Assembly: GCF_014652855.1 (NCBI RefSeq)
Contig: NZ_BMZP01000002.1
Span: 214,963-278,962 of the forward strand
Length of the DNA stretch: 64,000 nt
Source of the DNA: Novosphingobium pokkalii
GTDB taxonomy: Bacteria > Pseudomonadota > Alphaproteobacteria > Sphingomonadales > Sphingomonadaceae
Direction: 5' to 3'
Position numbers and translations under genes: made by a program. Each line of letters starts with the position of its first letter. The stretch's first letter is position 1. This document shows positions 8,782-17,862 of this stretch, in pieces. Below the pieces are notes generated by a model. That model ran no database searches. It had not been told where the DNA came from and saw only the letters and a list, made by a program, of their open reading frames with translations.

Positions 8782-9123
8782 TGTTCAGTCCCTTCTGATG
8801 GCAGCCGACCAGGCGGGCTGCCAGGAGCGACAATCCCGGCTTTCCATTGCACCCCCCACACAAGCGCAGGACCATGCAGCGTTCCACGAAAGCCGGGACC
8901 GATCCCGTCTTGTGCGAGATTTTTTGTCGCAATTGAAAGCAGGTTCTCTCGCCCGGATTCAAAACGTTTCAGCTATGTTGCAACGACGCAACATAAGCAG
9001 GACTGCTGACCAAACAGTGTGAAATTTATGCAAATCCAAGCGGCACCAAAGCCACATTTCGTTTCAACTGTGTCGGACTTTTGCTCTGCGCATCGGGCTG
9101 GAACAGGGCGCACACGCAAAAAA
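8782..9123 (-). promoter_or_regulatory. Upstream region of TonB receptor 1 with palindrome
   Basis: No gene is visible between this receptor and the terminator of the next one. A perfect 8-bp inverted repeat TATGTTGC/GCAACATA with a 6-base spacer lies at 8974-8995, about 200 bases before the start codon; it could be an operator. Short blocks CAATCCCG (8831), GTTCCACGAA (8881) and TGAAATTTAT (9020) recur at nearly the same distances upstream of receptor 2 (12137, 12186, 12315), so the leader has been conserved along with the gene. Confidence 0.5.
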
Positions 9124-9148
9124 GGGGCAGGGTCGATGACCCTGCCCC
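9117..9148 (-). terminator. Rho-independent terminator of TonB receptor 2
   Basis: An 11-bp perfect stem GGGGCAGGGTC (9124-9134) / GACCCTGCCCC (9138-9148) has a 3-base loop and, on the minus strand, is followed by TTTTTT. It lies 64 bases past the receptor stop at 9212. Confidence 0.92.
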
Positions 9149-9211
9149 CAGAATGTGATGCTGGCGGCAGTCAGCCCCGGTAGGCCGGGACCGGCTCTGC
9201 CGGGCGCTCGA

Positions 9212-12079
9212 TCAGAAGCTGGCGGACACGCGCGCGAAGAACGTGCGCCCCATCACGTCGTAGACAGTCGCGAACGTGCTGCCCGCCACCGAGGTGGCCC
9301 CGCTGGTGTCGCCGACGATCGGCGGCTTGGTGTTGAACACGTTCAGCATGCCGAGCGAGAAGGTGTACTTGTCGTTGACGCGGATATTCGCGGTTTCGTC
9401 GAAGTAGTTGTAGGCCGGGATGTGGCTCTTCTCGATATCGGTGTATTCGTCTTCCTTCACCGCACCGATCAGGCGCCAGCGGGTGGTGAGATCGAGATTC
9501 TTCCAACCGACATTGAGCGTGGCGACATGCTTCCACTTGGGCGTGGGCGTATCGCACTGGGCGCCGAACTTGCCGGCGCATTCATAGGTTTCGCCAGCGA
9601 TCACCGAGTAGTTCTTGATCACATAGGTACCGGCGAAGTTGAACCCGTAGTGGAACCCGGATTGCGGGCCCCGATGATAGTTCAGCCCGACATCGAGGCC
9701 GCGCGTGCGGATCACTGCCACGTTGGCATAGAGCGTTTCGACACCGACCGACGTATCGCCGCTGAGCGAACCGTCGACCGTGCTGCGGTGGATCATCTTG
9801 CAATAGACGTTGTTGACATCGCCCGAAGCAAAGCACTGGTTCACCACGGTGGTGGCCGAGTTGTAGGTGATCGCATTGGCGATCTTGATGTCGTAATAGT
9901 CCAGCGTGGCCGACAGACCCGGCACGCGGCGAGGTTCGACGACCATACCGACCGTAATGGTGTTAGACTTTTCCGGCTTCAAATCAACGTTGCCGCCGTA
10001 ATAGGCATTGACCTGGCCAGCGGTCGGCTGGGGGATCAAGCCCTTGTTCAGCTCGCTTTGCGTGGCCCCTTGCGCGATGCACAGCGTCTGGATCGAAGCG
10101 GCAACATTGGCGCCCGCGCAGGGATCGGTCTGGAGGTTGCCGGTGCCCGCCGTGGTTGGCAGGTACAGTTCGTAAAGGTTGGGTGCGCGCACCGAGCGCT
10201 GGAAGTTGGCCCGGAAGCGGAGGCCTGCCACCGGCGCATAGTCACCGCCGAACTTGTACGCCGAAACGCCGCCAGCGATGGAATAGTCGGCATAGCGGTA
10301 GCCAGCTTCGATATCGAGCGCCTGGATGCCGGGCTTGTCCTGCACCAGCGGCATCTTGAACTCGGCGTAGGCTTCCTTGACGTTATAGCTCTTGTTCGGG
10401 ATGTTGAAGCCCTGGCCGTAATAGATCAGGTCGCCCGAAGCATAGTTGTCGCTCACCCGGGTGTCGGCAGTTTCGCGGCGATAGGTTGCCCCGACGGCCA
10501 GCGCGGCGGGCGCGGAGGCAAACGGGCTTTGCAGGAACTTCAGGTCGCCCGACAAGTCGCCTTCGGCCACGAACTGCGTGGTGCGATCGTCCTGCGTGGC
10601 GTTTTGCAACACGTAGGACAGCGCATTGCTGGTGATGCCATTGACCGAGAACACATCGATCGGCACGCAGCCAGCAGCCCGCGCTGCGGCACTGCGGCAT
10701 TCAACGCCACCGTTACCGTCGGACACCGCGTCGATCGCGTTGGTCAGGTTGGTGTAGGACAGATCGTTTTCGAGCAGGGTGTGCTTGTGCACCTGGGCAT
10801 ATTGCACCGAGGTATCGAACTTGAACCCGGTATCGAAGAAATCGCCGCGCAGGCCCATCAGCGCCTGCCAGGTGGTGGTGGTGTGCTGTTCCACGCGGCC
10901 TTCGGTTTCGGTAATGCGGCGGCGGATGCCGATCGTGGAGCTACCGTCGGAGTTGATCTGGAGATCGGGGTTGGCGGTCGTGTCGAAGAACGCGGTGCGT
11001 TCCGCGTCGGACAGATAGGGGTTGTCCGAATAGATGTTGAACTGATAGCCCGCCGTCGCCGTGGGAGCGAGCGTCTGCACCGTCTTGATGTGCTGGTACG
11101 AACCCCAGCCATAAAGCTCGACGTGGTCGCTCACGTCATAGTTCCACAGCGCCATGCCACCCCAGCGCTCGAACGGGGTCTGCGCATAGTTGACCGGGTT
11201 GTAATTGTAGCCCGCGACATCGCTGGTGAGGCCGCCCGAAGCAGTCACCTGCTGGCGCGTCGCGCCGGGAATGTCGAATGCGGTCGGCGTGGTGTTCGAC
11301 GAGCCGCAGGTTTCCGTCAGGTCGTCGGAGCAGAGCGTCCGGTTGGAGAAGCTACGCGCGGCATACTTCACGCCCTCGCGCTTGGAATAGTTGGTCGACA
11401 GCACCAGGTGGCCGCGATCGCCGATATTGAAGCCGCCGACCAGGCTGGCATCATACTGGGCGCCATCGCCATAGCCGGTAACCTGGGCGCCGCCATCGGC
11501 CTTGAGGCCGGTGAACTTGTCGTCGAGCACAAAGTTGACCACGCCCGAGATGGCGTCGGACCCGTAGACCGCCGAAGCGCCGCCGGTGAGGACCTGGACG
11601 TTCTTGATCAGCGCGGTGGGGATCTGGTTGACGTCGACCGAACCCGAAGCGTCGTAGACCGGCAGGCGCTTGCCGTTGACCAGCACCAGCGTGCGCTTGG
11701 AACCCAAGCCGCGCAGGTCGAGCGTGGCCGAGCCATCGCCGGGGTTGTTGCTGGCGCCGTTAAGCCCGGCGGCGAACTGCGGGTTCACGGCCAGGATCTG
11801 CTCGACCGTAACAGTGTTGACGGTCTTGAGCGTGTCCGCGCTGATCACCGAGACCGGGCTCGATGCGGCTAGGTCGGGGCGTTCAATGCGCGAACCGGTC
11901 ACCACGATCTCGCTGCCGGTGTCGGCAGGGGCAACGGTACCGACATCGGCCGAAGGCGTGGTGGGCAAGGCAGCGGGGGCATCCTGCGCCAGAGCAGGGC
12001 TGGCGAGCGAAGCCAGCGCCATGGCCAGGCTGGCGGCGCCGGCATAATAGATCGACGAGGGGGTCTTGGTCACGATCAC
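9212..12079 (-). CDS. TonB-dependent outer-membrane receptor, paralogue 2
   Basis: The 955-residue protein is similar in plan to the receptor at 5896-8781: signal peptide (residues about 1-31, ASPALA|Q), TonB-box-like SEIVVTGSRIERPDL, plug with VLVNGKRLPVYD and GASAVYGSDAISGVVNF, a barrel with NVDLKPEKSNTITVG, and a C-terminal FFARVSASF. The two share SRIxRPDLxxxSP and NNPGxGxAT near the plug, marking a tandem duplication. The ligand is unknown. It has its own terminator at 9117 and its own upstream region, so the two need not be co-transcribed. Confidence 0.95.
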   Translation of the reverse strand: MIVTKTPSSIYYAGAASLAMALASLASPALAQDAPAALPTTPSADVGTVAPADTGSEIVVTGSRIERPDLAASSPVSVISADTLKTVNTVTVEQILAVNPQFAAGLNGASNNPGDGSATLDLRGLGSKRTLVLVNGKRLPVYDASGSVDVNQIPTALIKNVQVLTGGASAVYGSDAISGVVNFVLDDKFTGLKADGGAQVTGYGDGAQYDASLVGGFNIGDRGHLVLSTNYSKREGVKYAARSFSNRTLCSDDLTETCGSSNTTPTAFDIPGATRQQVTASGGLTSDVAGYNYNPVNYAQTPFERWGGMALWNYDVSDHVELYGWGSYQHIKTVQTLAPTATAGYQFNIYSDNPYLSDAERTAFFDTTANPDLQINSDGSSTIGIRRRITETEGRVEQHTTTTWQALMGLRGDFFDTGFKFDTSVQYAQVHKHTLLENDLSYTNLTNAIDAVSDGNGGVECRSAAARAAGCVPIDVFSVNGITSNALSYVLQNATQDDRTTQFVAEGDLSGDLKFLQSPFASAPAALAVGATYRRETADTRVSDNYASGDLIYYGQGFNIPNKSYNVKEAYAEFKMPLVQDKPGIQALDIEAGYRYADYSIAGGVSAYKFGGDYAPVAGLRFRANFQRSVRAPNLYELYLPTTAGTGNLQTDPCAGANVAASIQTLCIAQGATQSELNKGLIPQPTAGQVNAYYGGNVDLKPEKSNTITVGMVVEPRRVPGLSATLDYYDIKIANAITYNSATTVVNQCFASGDVNNVYCKMIHRSTVDGSLSGDTSVGVETLYANVAVIRTRGLDVGLNYHRGPQSGFHYGFNFAGTYVIKNYSVIAGETYECAGKFGAQCDTPTPKWKHVATLNVGWKNLDLTTRWRLIGAVKEDEYTDIEKSHIPAYNYFDETANIRVNDKYTFSLGMLNVFNTKPPIVGDTSGATSVAGSTFATVYDVMGRTFFARVSASF

Positions 12080-12460
12080 TGTCCCTTTTGAGGCCGGTGC
12101 CCCGCAACATCATCGCGAAGCACCGGCCGAGAGCGGCAATCCCGACACTCCAGCGCTGTTTTGCGACGATGCGCACCACAGCCCAGTTCCACGAATGGCG
12201 GGATCGATGGCGCGGTTTGTTGTGAGATTTCGGCTGTCGTGGAAGTGCATTGTGCAAAGCCAAAATAAATGGCTTCACCTGTGTGACAATGCGACAACAG
12301 TATTCGCAAATGAATGAAATTTATAGGTTTAATTGCGAAATATTACGTCCCCGCGCGTAACAGACGCTTTCGTATGAAACCATCGAAGATTTCAGGTGAG
12401 ACGAGATGCAGCATGTCTCGGACATTCGCCGCTGGGCAAGGCGGGTTGCCTCGCGATATT
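12080..12460 (-). promoter_or_regulatory. Upstream region of TonB receptor 2
   Basis: This 381-base gap has no gene. It contains the blocks shared with the leader of receptor 1 (CAATCCCG at 12137, GTTCCACGAA at 12186, TGAAATTTAT at 12315) and a related imperfect palindrome TGACAATGCGACAACA near 12283. A separate inverted repeat TTCGCAA/TTGCGAA lies at 12303-12309 and 12333-12339 in an AT-rich stretch. The far end of the gap contains the 3' flank of the M23 peptidase gene; I see no clear terminator for it. Confidence 0.45.
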
Positions 12461-13294
12461 TCAGGCGAGGAACAGCAGGGGATCGAGCCGGCGCAGCCGG
12501 TCGCCCACCTGCCAGGCCAGCGCCCAGTGCAGATGTGGGCCGGTGGCGCGGCCGGTCATGCCAACGGTGCCGATCGGCTGGCCTTGCGCCACGGTGTCAC
12601 CTTCGCGCACCAGATGCGTGCTGCAATGCAGAAAGGCGCTGCCCAGGCCCATGCCGTGATCGAGCATCAGCAGCCGCCCTTCCAGCGTGAACGGCGCGGG
12701 CGCGGCCAGCACGACGACACCATCGGCGGGTGCCACGAACGGTGTGCCGGCGGGCGAAGCCATGTCCAGCCCGCCGTGATAGGCGCCGGGCTGGCCGCGA
12801 TAGATGCGCTGCGATCCAAACCGGCCGGAAAAGCGGCCGGGTGCCGGGCGCACCATGGTTTGCCGCCAGCCCTGAGCCTCCGTGCGGCGCGCCCGCGCGG
12901 CCTCGATCTGCGCGCGTTCCTGGGCGCGTCGGGCGAGAAATTCCGCGTCGGGCACGCCGGGCGGGCGCAGCGGCGCATCCACCCGCTCGATCTGCCAGTC
13001 GCGCGGCGCGATGGCGAGCGGCACTGCGCTGCGCGCGCCGCTGGTGTCGGTCAGAGTGAGAGTCGCCATCGGGGGCGCGTCGCGATCAAAGCCGGCGAAG
13101 AAGCGCCGGTCCGGGGCCAGCGACAACGGCACCCCGTCGAGGTCCACCGCCACGGTGCCCGGCGGGGCCAGGCCCCGCAGCCAGCCACCCTGCGACAGCT
13201 TTGACGGCCATTCGGCTTGTGCTCTCGCGCCCAGGGGCAGGGCCAGCGCTCCGATCCCGCCGGCCAGAACAGCCCGGCGGGTCAGGCCCGGCAT
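12461..13294 (-). CDS. M23-family peptidoglycan endopeptidase, Tat/Sec exported
   Basis: The 277-residue product begins TRRAVLAGGIGALALPLGARA, a signal peptide with a twin Arg before a hydrophobic core. A linker domain is followed by an M23 (lysostaphin/LytM) domain from about residue 170. Zinc ligands are seen as His and Asp in YHGGLDMASPAG and His-x-His in TGPHLHWAL; a further His lies in LDHGMGLGSAFLHCS. This predicts a periplasmic cross-link-cleaving enzyme or its activator form. Start at 13294, one base after the DUF2093 stop, indicating a coupled unit xseA, DUF2093, M23. Confidence 0.88.
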   Translation of the reverse strand: MPGLTRRAVLAGGIGALALPLGARAQAEWPSKLSQGGWLRGLAPPGTVAVDLDGVPLSLAPDRRFFAGFDRDAPPMATLTLTDTSGARSAVPLAIAPRDWQIERVDAPLRPPGVPDAEFLARRAQERAQIEAARARRTEAQGWRQTMVRPAPGRFSGRFGSQRIYRGQPGAYHGGLDMASPAGTPFVAPADGVVVLAAPAPFTLEGRLLMLDHGMGLGSAFLHCSTHLVREGDTVAQGQPIGTVGMTGRATGPHLHWALAWQVGDRLRRLDPLLFLA

Positions 13295-13295
13295 G

Positions 13296-13502
13296 TCAGT
13301 TCCCTTGGCCCAGCAGCCGCCGCGTGGCGATTTCCGGGGTGGCATAGGCTTCCTGCAACTCCGCACTCCAATAGCGCAGCGCATCGAGCGGGATCGGCAC
13401 GCCGCTGACGGCGCAGATCACATGATCGCCCGCCGAAAGCTGGCGAAACGTTCCGGGCAGGTATTGCAGGCGCGCGAGGCGGCCGGTGGGAGACATCAAC
13501 AT
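13296..13502 (-). CDS. DUF2093 domain protein
   Basis: A small protein of 66-68 residues: the starts ATG 13502 and ATG 13496 are both possible. The conserved core reads ARLQYLPGTFRQLSAGDHVICAV then SGVPIPLDALRYWS and QEAYATPE, matching DUF2093, an alphaproteobacterial family of unknown function. It lies between xseA (37 bases upstream) and the M23 peptidase gene (1 base downstream) in one leftward unit. Confidence 0.82.
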   Translation of the reverse strand: MLMSPTGRLARLQYLPGTFRQLSAGDHVICAVSGVPIPLDALRYWSAELQEAYATPEIATRRLLGQGN

Positions 13503-13539
13503 GACCGTGGTTTTACGCCCTGCCGCCCGCCTTGGCAAA

Positions 13540-15030
13540 TCACAGCAGCTTGGGCTGGACGCTGTCCGTCGCGCCGCGCGGCCGGGCTGCCGGGCGGGGC
13601 GGGGCCGCCGACACGGTCGGAACCGGCCCTTGGCCCGTCGTGACATCGAGCGGACCATCGGCGAACTTGAGCGTCAGCGCCACACGCGCGGCGGCCGTGG
13701 CGCGATCCTTGACCACGTGGCCATCGCGATCGGTGACGAGCACATAGCCGCGCTGCAACGGCGCCTCGGGATCGAGCGAGCGGCGCAGGCGGTCGAGCGC
13801 CTCGACCCGGCCGCGCGCGTGTTCGATGCGCTGCAACAGCGCCTCGGGCCGCAGGCGCTGGGCGGCCAACCGCTCCCGCTCGCGCCCCAGCCGCTGGGTC
13901 AGCAAGGCCGGACGCAGCGCGCCGCCGTGGCGGGCAAGCACCCCGGCGGCAATCTCGGTGCGGTGGACCAGGGCGCGGCGCAGGCGGTCGGACAGATCGT
14001 CCAGCCGCTGGCTTTGCGGGCTGAGCAGGGCCTGCGCGGTGGGCAGGCGCTGGCTGCGCACCTCCAGCCGCTCGCGCGCATGGGCCAGCAGCCGGGCCAA
14101 TGCGCGGCCCCGCCGGGCCTGGAGATCGTGGACCTGCGCGGCCAGTTCCGCGCGCACCGGCACCACCAGTTCGGCAGCGGCGGTGGGCGTGGGGGCGCGC
14201 AGGTCTGCCGCGAAATCGGCCAGGGTGGTGTCGGTTTCGTGCCCCACGGCGCTGATCACGGGAATCGTGCTGGCGGCAATCGCGCGCACCACTTCTTCCT
14301 CGTTGAAGCTCCACAGGTCTTCGATCGAACCGCCGCCGCGCGCCACGATCACGACGTCGGGCCGGGGCACCGGGCCGCCCGGCGCCAGATCGGAAAAGCC
14401 GCGCACCGCTGCGGCCACTTGCGCCGCCGCGCCCTGGCCCTGGACCAGCACCGGCCAGACCACGACATGGCTGGGAAAGCGATCGGACAGGCGGTGGAGA
14501 ATGTCGCGGATCACCGCGCCGGTGGGTGACGTCACCACTCCGATCACGCGCGGCAGGAACGGCAGCGCCCGCTTGCGCGCGCGATCGAACAGCCCCTCAG
14601 CCTCCAGCCGGGCCTTGGTCTTCGCCAAAAGGGCGAGCAGCGCGCCTTCGCCGGCGATCTCCATGCGATCGACCACGATCTGGTAGTTGGAGCGGCCGGG
14701 ATAGGTCGTCAGTTTGCCGGTGGCGATCACTTCCACGCCGTCTTCGGGCAGGAAACCCAGACGCTGCGCATTGCCGCGCCACATCACGCCATCCAGCCGC
14801 GCGCCTTCGTCTTTCAGCGCCATGTAGAGGTGGCCCGAAGCCGCGCGCTTCACCCCCGAAAGCTCGCCGCGCACGCGCACGAAGCCGAACCGATCCTCCA
14901 CCGTGCGCTTGAGCTGGGCAGAAATCTCGGAAATCGACAGGGCCGGGGCGTTGTCGCCGGCGCGTTCGCTCGCTAGGAGCCCGTCCTTGCGAAAGTCATC
15001 GTCGTCATAGGGCGCGGAAGGGAAGGCCAT
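13540..15030 (-). CDS. xseA: Exodeoxyribonuclease VII large subunit
   Basis: The 496-residue protein is the catalytic large subunit of ExoVII, which degrades single-stranded DNA processively. An OB-fold N-domain ([28 protein letters not shown]) is followed by the Exonuc_VII_L domain with [38 protein letters not shown] and [25 protein letters not shown] long coiled-coil and the [10 protein letters not shown]-domain follow. The small subunit xseB is not in the window. The start at 15030 overlaps the purD start codon on the other strand by two bases; an upstream in-frame ATG at 15108 lies inside purD. Confidence 0.95.
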   Translation of the reverse strand: MAFPSAPYDDDDFRKDGLLASERAGDNAPALSISEISAQLKRTVEDRFGFVRVRGELSGVKRAASGHLYMALKDEGARLDGVMWRGNAQRLGFLPEDGVEVIATGKLTTYPGRSNYQIVVDRMEIAGEGALLALLAKTKARLEAEGLFDRARKRALPFLPRVIGVVTSPTGAVIRDILHRLSDRFPSHVVVWPVLVQGQGAAAQVAAAVRGFSDLAPGGPVPRPDVVIVARGGGSIEDLWSFNEEEVVRAIAASTIPVISAVGHETDTTLADFAADLRAPTPTAAAELVVPVRAELAAQVHDLQARRGRALARLLAHARERLEVRSQRLPTAQALLSPQSQRLDDLSDRLRRALVHRTEIAAGVLARHGGALRPALLTQRLGRERERLAAQRLRPEALLQRIEHARGRVEALDRLRRSLDPEAPLQRGYVLVTDRDGHVVKDRATAAARVALTLKFADGPLDVTTGQGPVPTVSAAPPRPAARPRGATDSVQPKLL

Positions 15031-16309
15031 GCATATCCTGTTGTTGGGTTCGGGCGGGCGCGAACATGCCCTGGCCTGGAAATTGGCCCAATCCCCGCTG
15101 TGCAGCAAGCTCTATGCGGCGCCCGGCAATCCCGGCATCGCGCAGGACGCGCAATTGGTGGCGCTCGACGCCACCGATCATGCCGCCGTCATCGCCTTTT
15201 GCGCCGAGCAGCGCATCGGCCTGGTGGTGATCGGGCCGGAAGCCCCGCTGGTCGATGGCCTGGCGGATTCGCTGCGCGGCGAAGGCATCCCGGTGTTCGG
15301 GCCGAGCAAGGCTGCTGCCCAGCTCGAAGGGTCGAAGGGCTTTACCAAGGACTTGTGCGCCCGCGCCAACATTCCCACCGCCGGCTATGTGCGCGCCACC
15401 AGCGCCACCGCCGCGCATGCAGCGCTCGACACGTTCGGCGCGCCGGTGGTGATCAAGGCCGATGGCCTGGCCGCCGGCAAGGGCGTGGTCGTGGCGATGA
15501 CCATGGACGAAGCCCGCGCCGCCGTGGACGACATGTTCGACGGCCAGTTCGGCGAAGCCGGCGCGGAAGTGGTGATCGAGGAATTCCTCGAAGGGGAAGA
15601 AGCCAGCTTCTTTGCCCTGACTGATGGGGCCACCGTGCTGCCGCTCGCTTCGGCCCAGGATCACAAGCGCGTGGGCGATGGCGATACCGGCCCCAACACC
15701 GGCGGCATGGGCGCCTATAGCCCGGCCCGCGTGCTGACCCCGGCGCTGGAAGCCCAGGCCATGGCGCAGATCATCGTGCCCACGGTCAAGGCCATGCAGG
15801 ATGCCGGCACGCCCTATTCCGGCGTGCTCTATGCCGGGTTGATGCTGACCGCCAAAGGCCCGCAACTGATCGAATACAACGCCCGCTTTGGCGATCCGGA
15901 ATGCCAGGTGCTGATGCTGCGGCTGGAAACCGACCTGGTCGAACTGCTGCTGGCCTGCGCGGAAAACCGCCTGTCCTCGGTCCAGCCGCCGCGTTTCAGC
16001 GCCGATCCGGCGCTGACCGTGGTGATGGCGGCGCAGGGCTATCCCGGCACGCCGAAAAAGGGCGGCTCCATTCATGGCATCGCCGCTGCGGAGGCGGCCG
16101 GGGCCAAGGTGTTCCATGCCGGCACCGCGCTGGGTGCCGATGGTGGGCTGGTGTCGAACGGGGGCCGCGTGCTCAACGTGACGGCGCGGGGCAAGAGCGT
16201 GCGCGCGGCGCGCGATGCGGCCTATGCGGCGGTGGATGCGCTGGACTTTGCCGATGGCTTCTGCCGGCGCGACATCGGCTGGCGCGAAATCGCCCGCGAA
16301 GGCGCCTGA
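15029..16309 (+). CDS. purD: Phosphoribosylamine-glycine ligase (GARS)
   Basis: PurD joins glycine to phosphoribosylamine with ATP, the second step of purine synthesis. The 426-residue protein has the canonical start [20 protein letters not shown], the SKGFTKDL motif, ATP-grasp residues in [16 protein letters not shown], and the signature [12 protein letters not shown] near residue 285. The family start is so well kept that the ATG at 15029 is secure. That codon overlaps the xseA initiation codon, leaving no intergenic space for a conventional 5' leader. purH lies elsewhere at 55193. Confidence 0.97.
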   Translation: MHILLLGSGGREHALAWKLAQSPLCSKLYAAPGNPGIAQDAQLVALDATDHAAVIAFCAEQRIGLVVIGPEAPLVDGLADSLRGEGIPVFGPSKAAAQLEGSKGFTKDLCARANIPTAGYVRATSATAAHAALDTFGAPVVIKADGLAAGKGVVVAMTMDEARAAVDDMFDGQFGEAGAEVVIEEFLEGEEASFFALTDGATVLPLASAQDHKRVGDGDTGPNTGGMGAYSPARVLTPALEAQAMAQIIVPTVKAMQDAGTPYSGVLYAGLMLTAKGPQLIEYNARFGDPECQVLMLRLETDLVELLLACAENRLSSVQPPRFSADPALTVVMAAQGYPGTPKKGGSIHGIAAAEAAGAKVFHAGTALGADGGLVSNGGRVLNVTARGKSVRAARDAAYAAVDALDFADGFCRRDIGWREIAREGA

Positions 16310-16330
16310 ACCCGCGCTGATTTTGAGGCC

Positions 16331-16347
16331 TATATACATGAGTGACC
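16331..16347 (+). repeat. Left terminal inverted repeat of IS1595-like element
   Basis: TATATACATGAGTGACC matches the complement of 18819-18835 at 16 of 17 positions. The few bases outside it (GAGGCC on the left) match the right end less well. Confidence 0.7.
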
Positions 16348-16464
16348 TAATTTGCAGAAAGATGCCTGAGTTTATCGGTATTTAGAATTTCCCTTTTTCT
16401 CAGAACAAGTTACATTTTGACAAGACAAATATGCGATGCTCTTTGCCCATCAAGGAGACGTGTC

Positions 16465-17316
16465 ATGTCAAGAGTTTCGCTCATTCAGGCTGATTGCCTC
16501 GCGGCGTTGAAGGTGGTCCCTGACCGCAGCATCAACATGATCTTGTGTGATTTGCCCTATGGCACGACCCAGAACAACTGGGACAGCGTCATTCCCCTCG
16601 ACCAACTCTGGGCCGAGTACGAACGCATTCTGGCTCCGCAGGGAGTGATCGCTCTTACCGGTCAAGGGCCGTTCACAGCGCGACTCATGATGAGCAACGA
16701 GCCGTGGTTCAAATACAAGTTGGTCTGGGAAAAATCTAAGCCAACCAACTTCCTGAACGCGAAAAAACAGCCCCTACGCAAGCATGAGGACATCTGCATC
16801 TTCTACCCGCGCCAACCTAAGTATCAGCCGCAGATGGGCGCGGGTGAGGCCTACGATAAGGGTGTCCGCAAGAACCAACTAACTGGCTCCTACGGCGATT
16901 TCAAACCCGCGCGTATCAAGAGCGAGGGTGGACGTTACCCCACGGATGTGATCTATCATAAGACTGCCGAGAGCGAGGGTACGGTGTTCCATGCCACCCA
17001 AAAGCCGGTTGGCTTGGGCCGCTATCTGATCCGCACCTATACCGAGCCAGGCGACGTGGTAATGGACAATGCTTTCGGATCGGGAAGTTTTCTTGTTGCC
17101 GCCGCGATGGAGGGCCGCAACGCCATCGGCATCGAGCTAAACGAGGATGTGCAACTGTTCCGCAACGGCGCAGTCGATCTAATTGACGTGGCGGCACAGC
17201 GGCTATCACAAGTGCCCGGCTGCGCGATCAAGGTAAGCCCCACCAGCCCAGCCCGCGAGCATCGCAAGGCGATAGACTGGGCGATGGGGCGACAGCTTGC
17301 TCTCACTGGATCGTAA
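16465..17316 (+). CDS. DNA methyltransferase (N6-adenine/N4-cytosine, beta-type order)
   Basis: The 283-residue product has the catalytic motif IV as CDLPYGTTQNNWD near residue 28 and the AdoMet-binding motif I-like DNAFGSGSFLVAA near 200, after the target-recognition region. This IV-before-I order marks the beta class. It would methylate an exocyclic amino group in a DNA target whose sequence is unknown. The start at 16465 has AAGGAG 9 bases upstream. It is convergent with, and overlaps by 14 bases, the unknown gene at 17303. Lower GC and AT-rich codons than neighbours mark it as transferred. No recognised restriction enzyme accompanies it. Confidence 0.85.
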   Translation: MSRVSLIQADCLAALKVVPDRSINMILCDLPYGTTQNNWDSVIPLDQLWAEYERILAPQGVIALTGQGPFTARLMMSNEPWFKYKLVWEKSKPTNFLNAKKQPLRKHEDICIFYPRQPKYQPQMGAGEAYDKGVRKNQLTGSYGDFKPARIKSEGGRYPTDVIYHKTAESEGTVFHATQKPVGLGRYLIRTYTEPGDVVMDNAFGSGSFLVAAAMEGRNAIGIELNEDVQLFRNGAVDLIDVAAQRLSQVPGCAIKVSPTSPAREHRKAIDWAMGRQLALTGS

Positions 17317-17851
17317 GGCTGAACACCCCCGCGTTATCGCGCGTGACCGTTACGACATGACCAGAAAAATTGTTATTGTGAAGGATGGTTGCAATCTGAT
17401 CTGGCCAGTGCAGCCATGTATTCGGCGCGTCGTTGTTATCCTGACGGGTGCTGTCATGGGTGACCTTAAACAACACCATACCGAGGTAGATGCCTTGAAT
17501 GGTCACATTAAGAGGAATGTGCGCCTCTTCAACCGGCTTGCCGTTAAACTGCCCTGGCTGCCAAGCCGCGTTGGCGAACAGGGTCTGTCGGAACCACGTC
17601 TGAAAGATACCGGTCGAGATATTTCCGCTGGTTAGGCGTAGATATGGCACGATTCCGCCCTTGGTTGGCTGCTGTGCATCCGTCGTCGAAAGACTCTTTT
17701 GCCAAGTAAGCAAGGATGATCCCCTTATTGAACGTCCGTCGGCCACCTCGGCCGCGAGCGCTTCGTTTCTATCAGTCTGTATGAAACGAGCGAGCGCTTC
17801 GTCAAAGGATAAGTCGAGTCCGAACGGTGGATTGCGAGTGGCTCCTGTCAT
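17303..17851 (-). CDS. Unknown protein inside IS1595-like element
   Basis: I do not recognise this 182-residue protein. The N-terminus contains LSFDEALARFIQTDRNEAL, a short motif type seen in assorted small accessory proteins. The rest is rich in beta-prone segments (YLRLTSGNISTGIFQTWF, IPLNVTIQGIYLGMVLFKV) with WLHWPDQIATILHNNNFSGHVVTVT near the C-terminus. No signal peptide or membrane segment is seen. It starts 12 bases after the remnant transposase gene and converges on the methyltransferase gene, overlapping it by 14 bases. It could be a restriction or other defence partner, but nothing in the sequence proves this. Confidence 0.6.
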   Translation of the reverse strand: MTGATRNPPFGLDLSFDEALARFIQTDRNEALAAEVADGRSIRGSSLLTWQKSLSTTDAQQPTKGGIVPYLRLTSGNISTGIFQTWFRQTLFANAAWQPGQFNGKPVEEAHIPLNVTIQGIYLGMVLFKVTHDSTRQDNNDAPNTWLHWPDQIATILHNNNFSGHVVTVTRDNAGVFSLTIQ

Positions 17852-17862
17852 TCGATCAATTC

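Noticed and set aside
9155..11872. Long rightward reading frame of about 905 codons
   Set aside because: It is antisense to the well-supported TonB receptor gene and its product is low-complexity, a usual GC-rich shadow frame.
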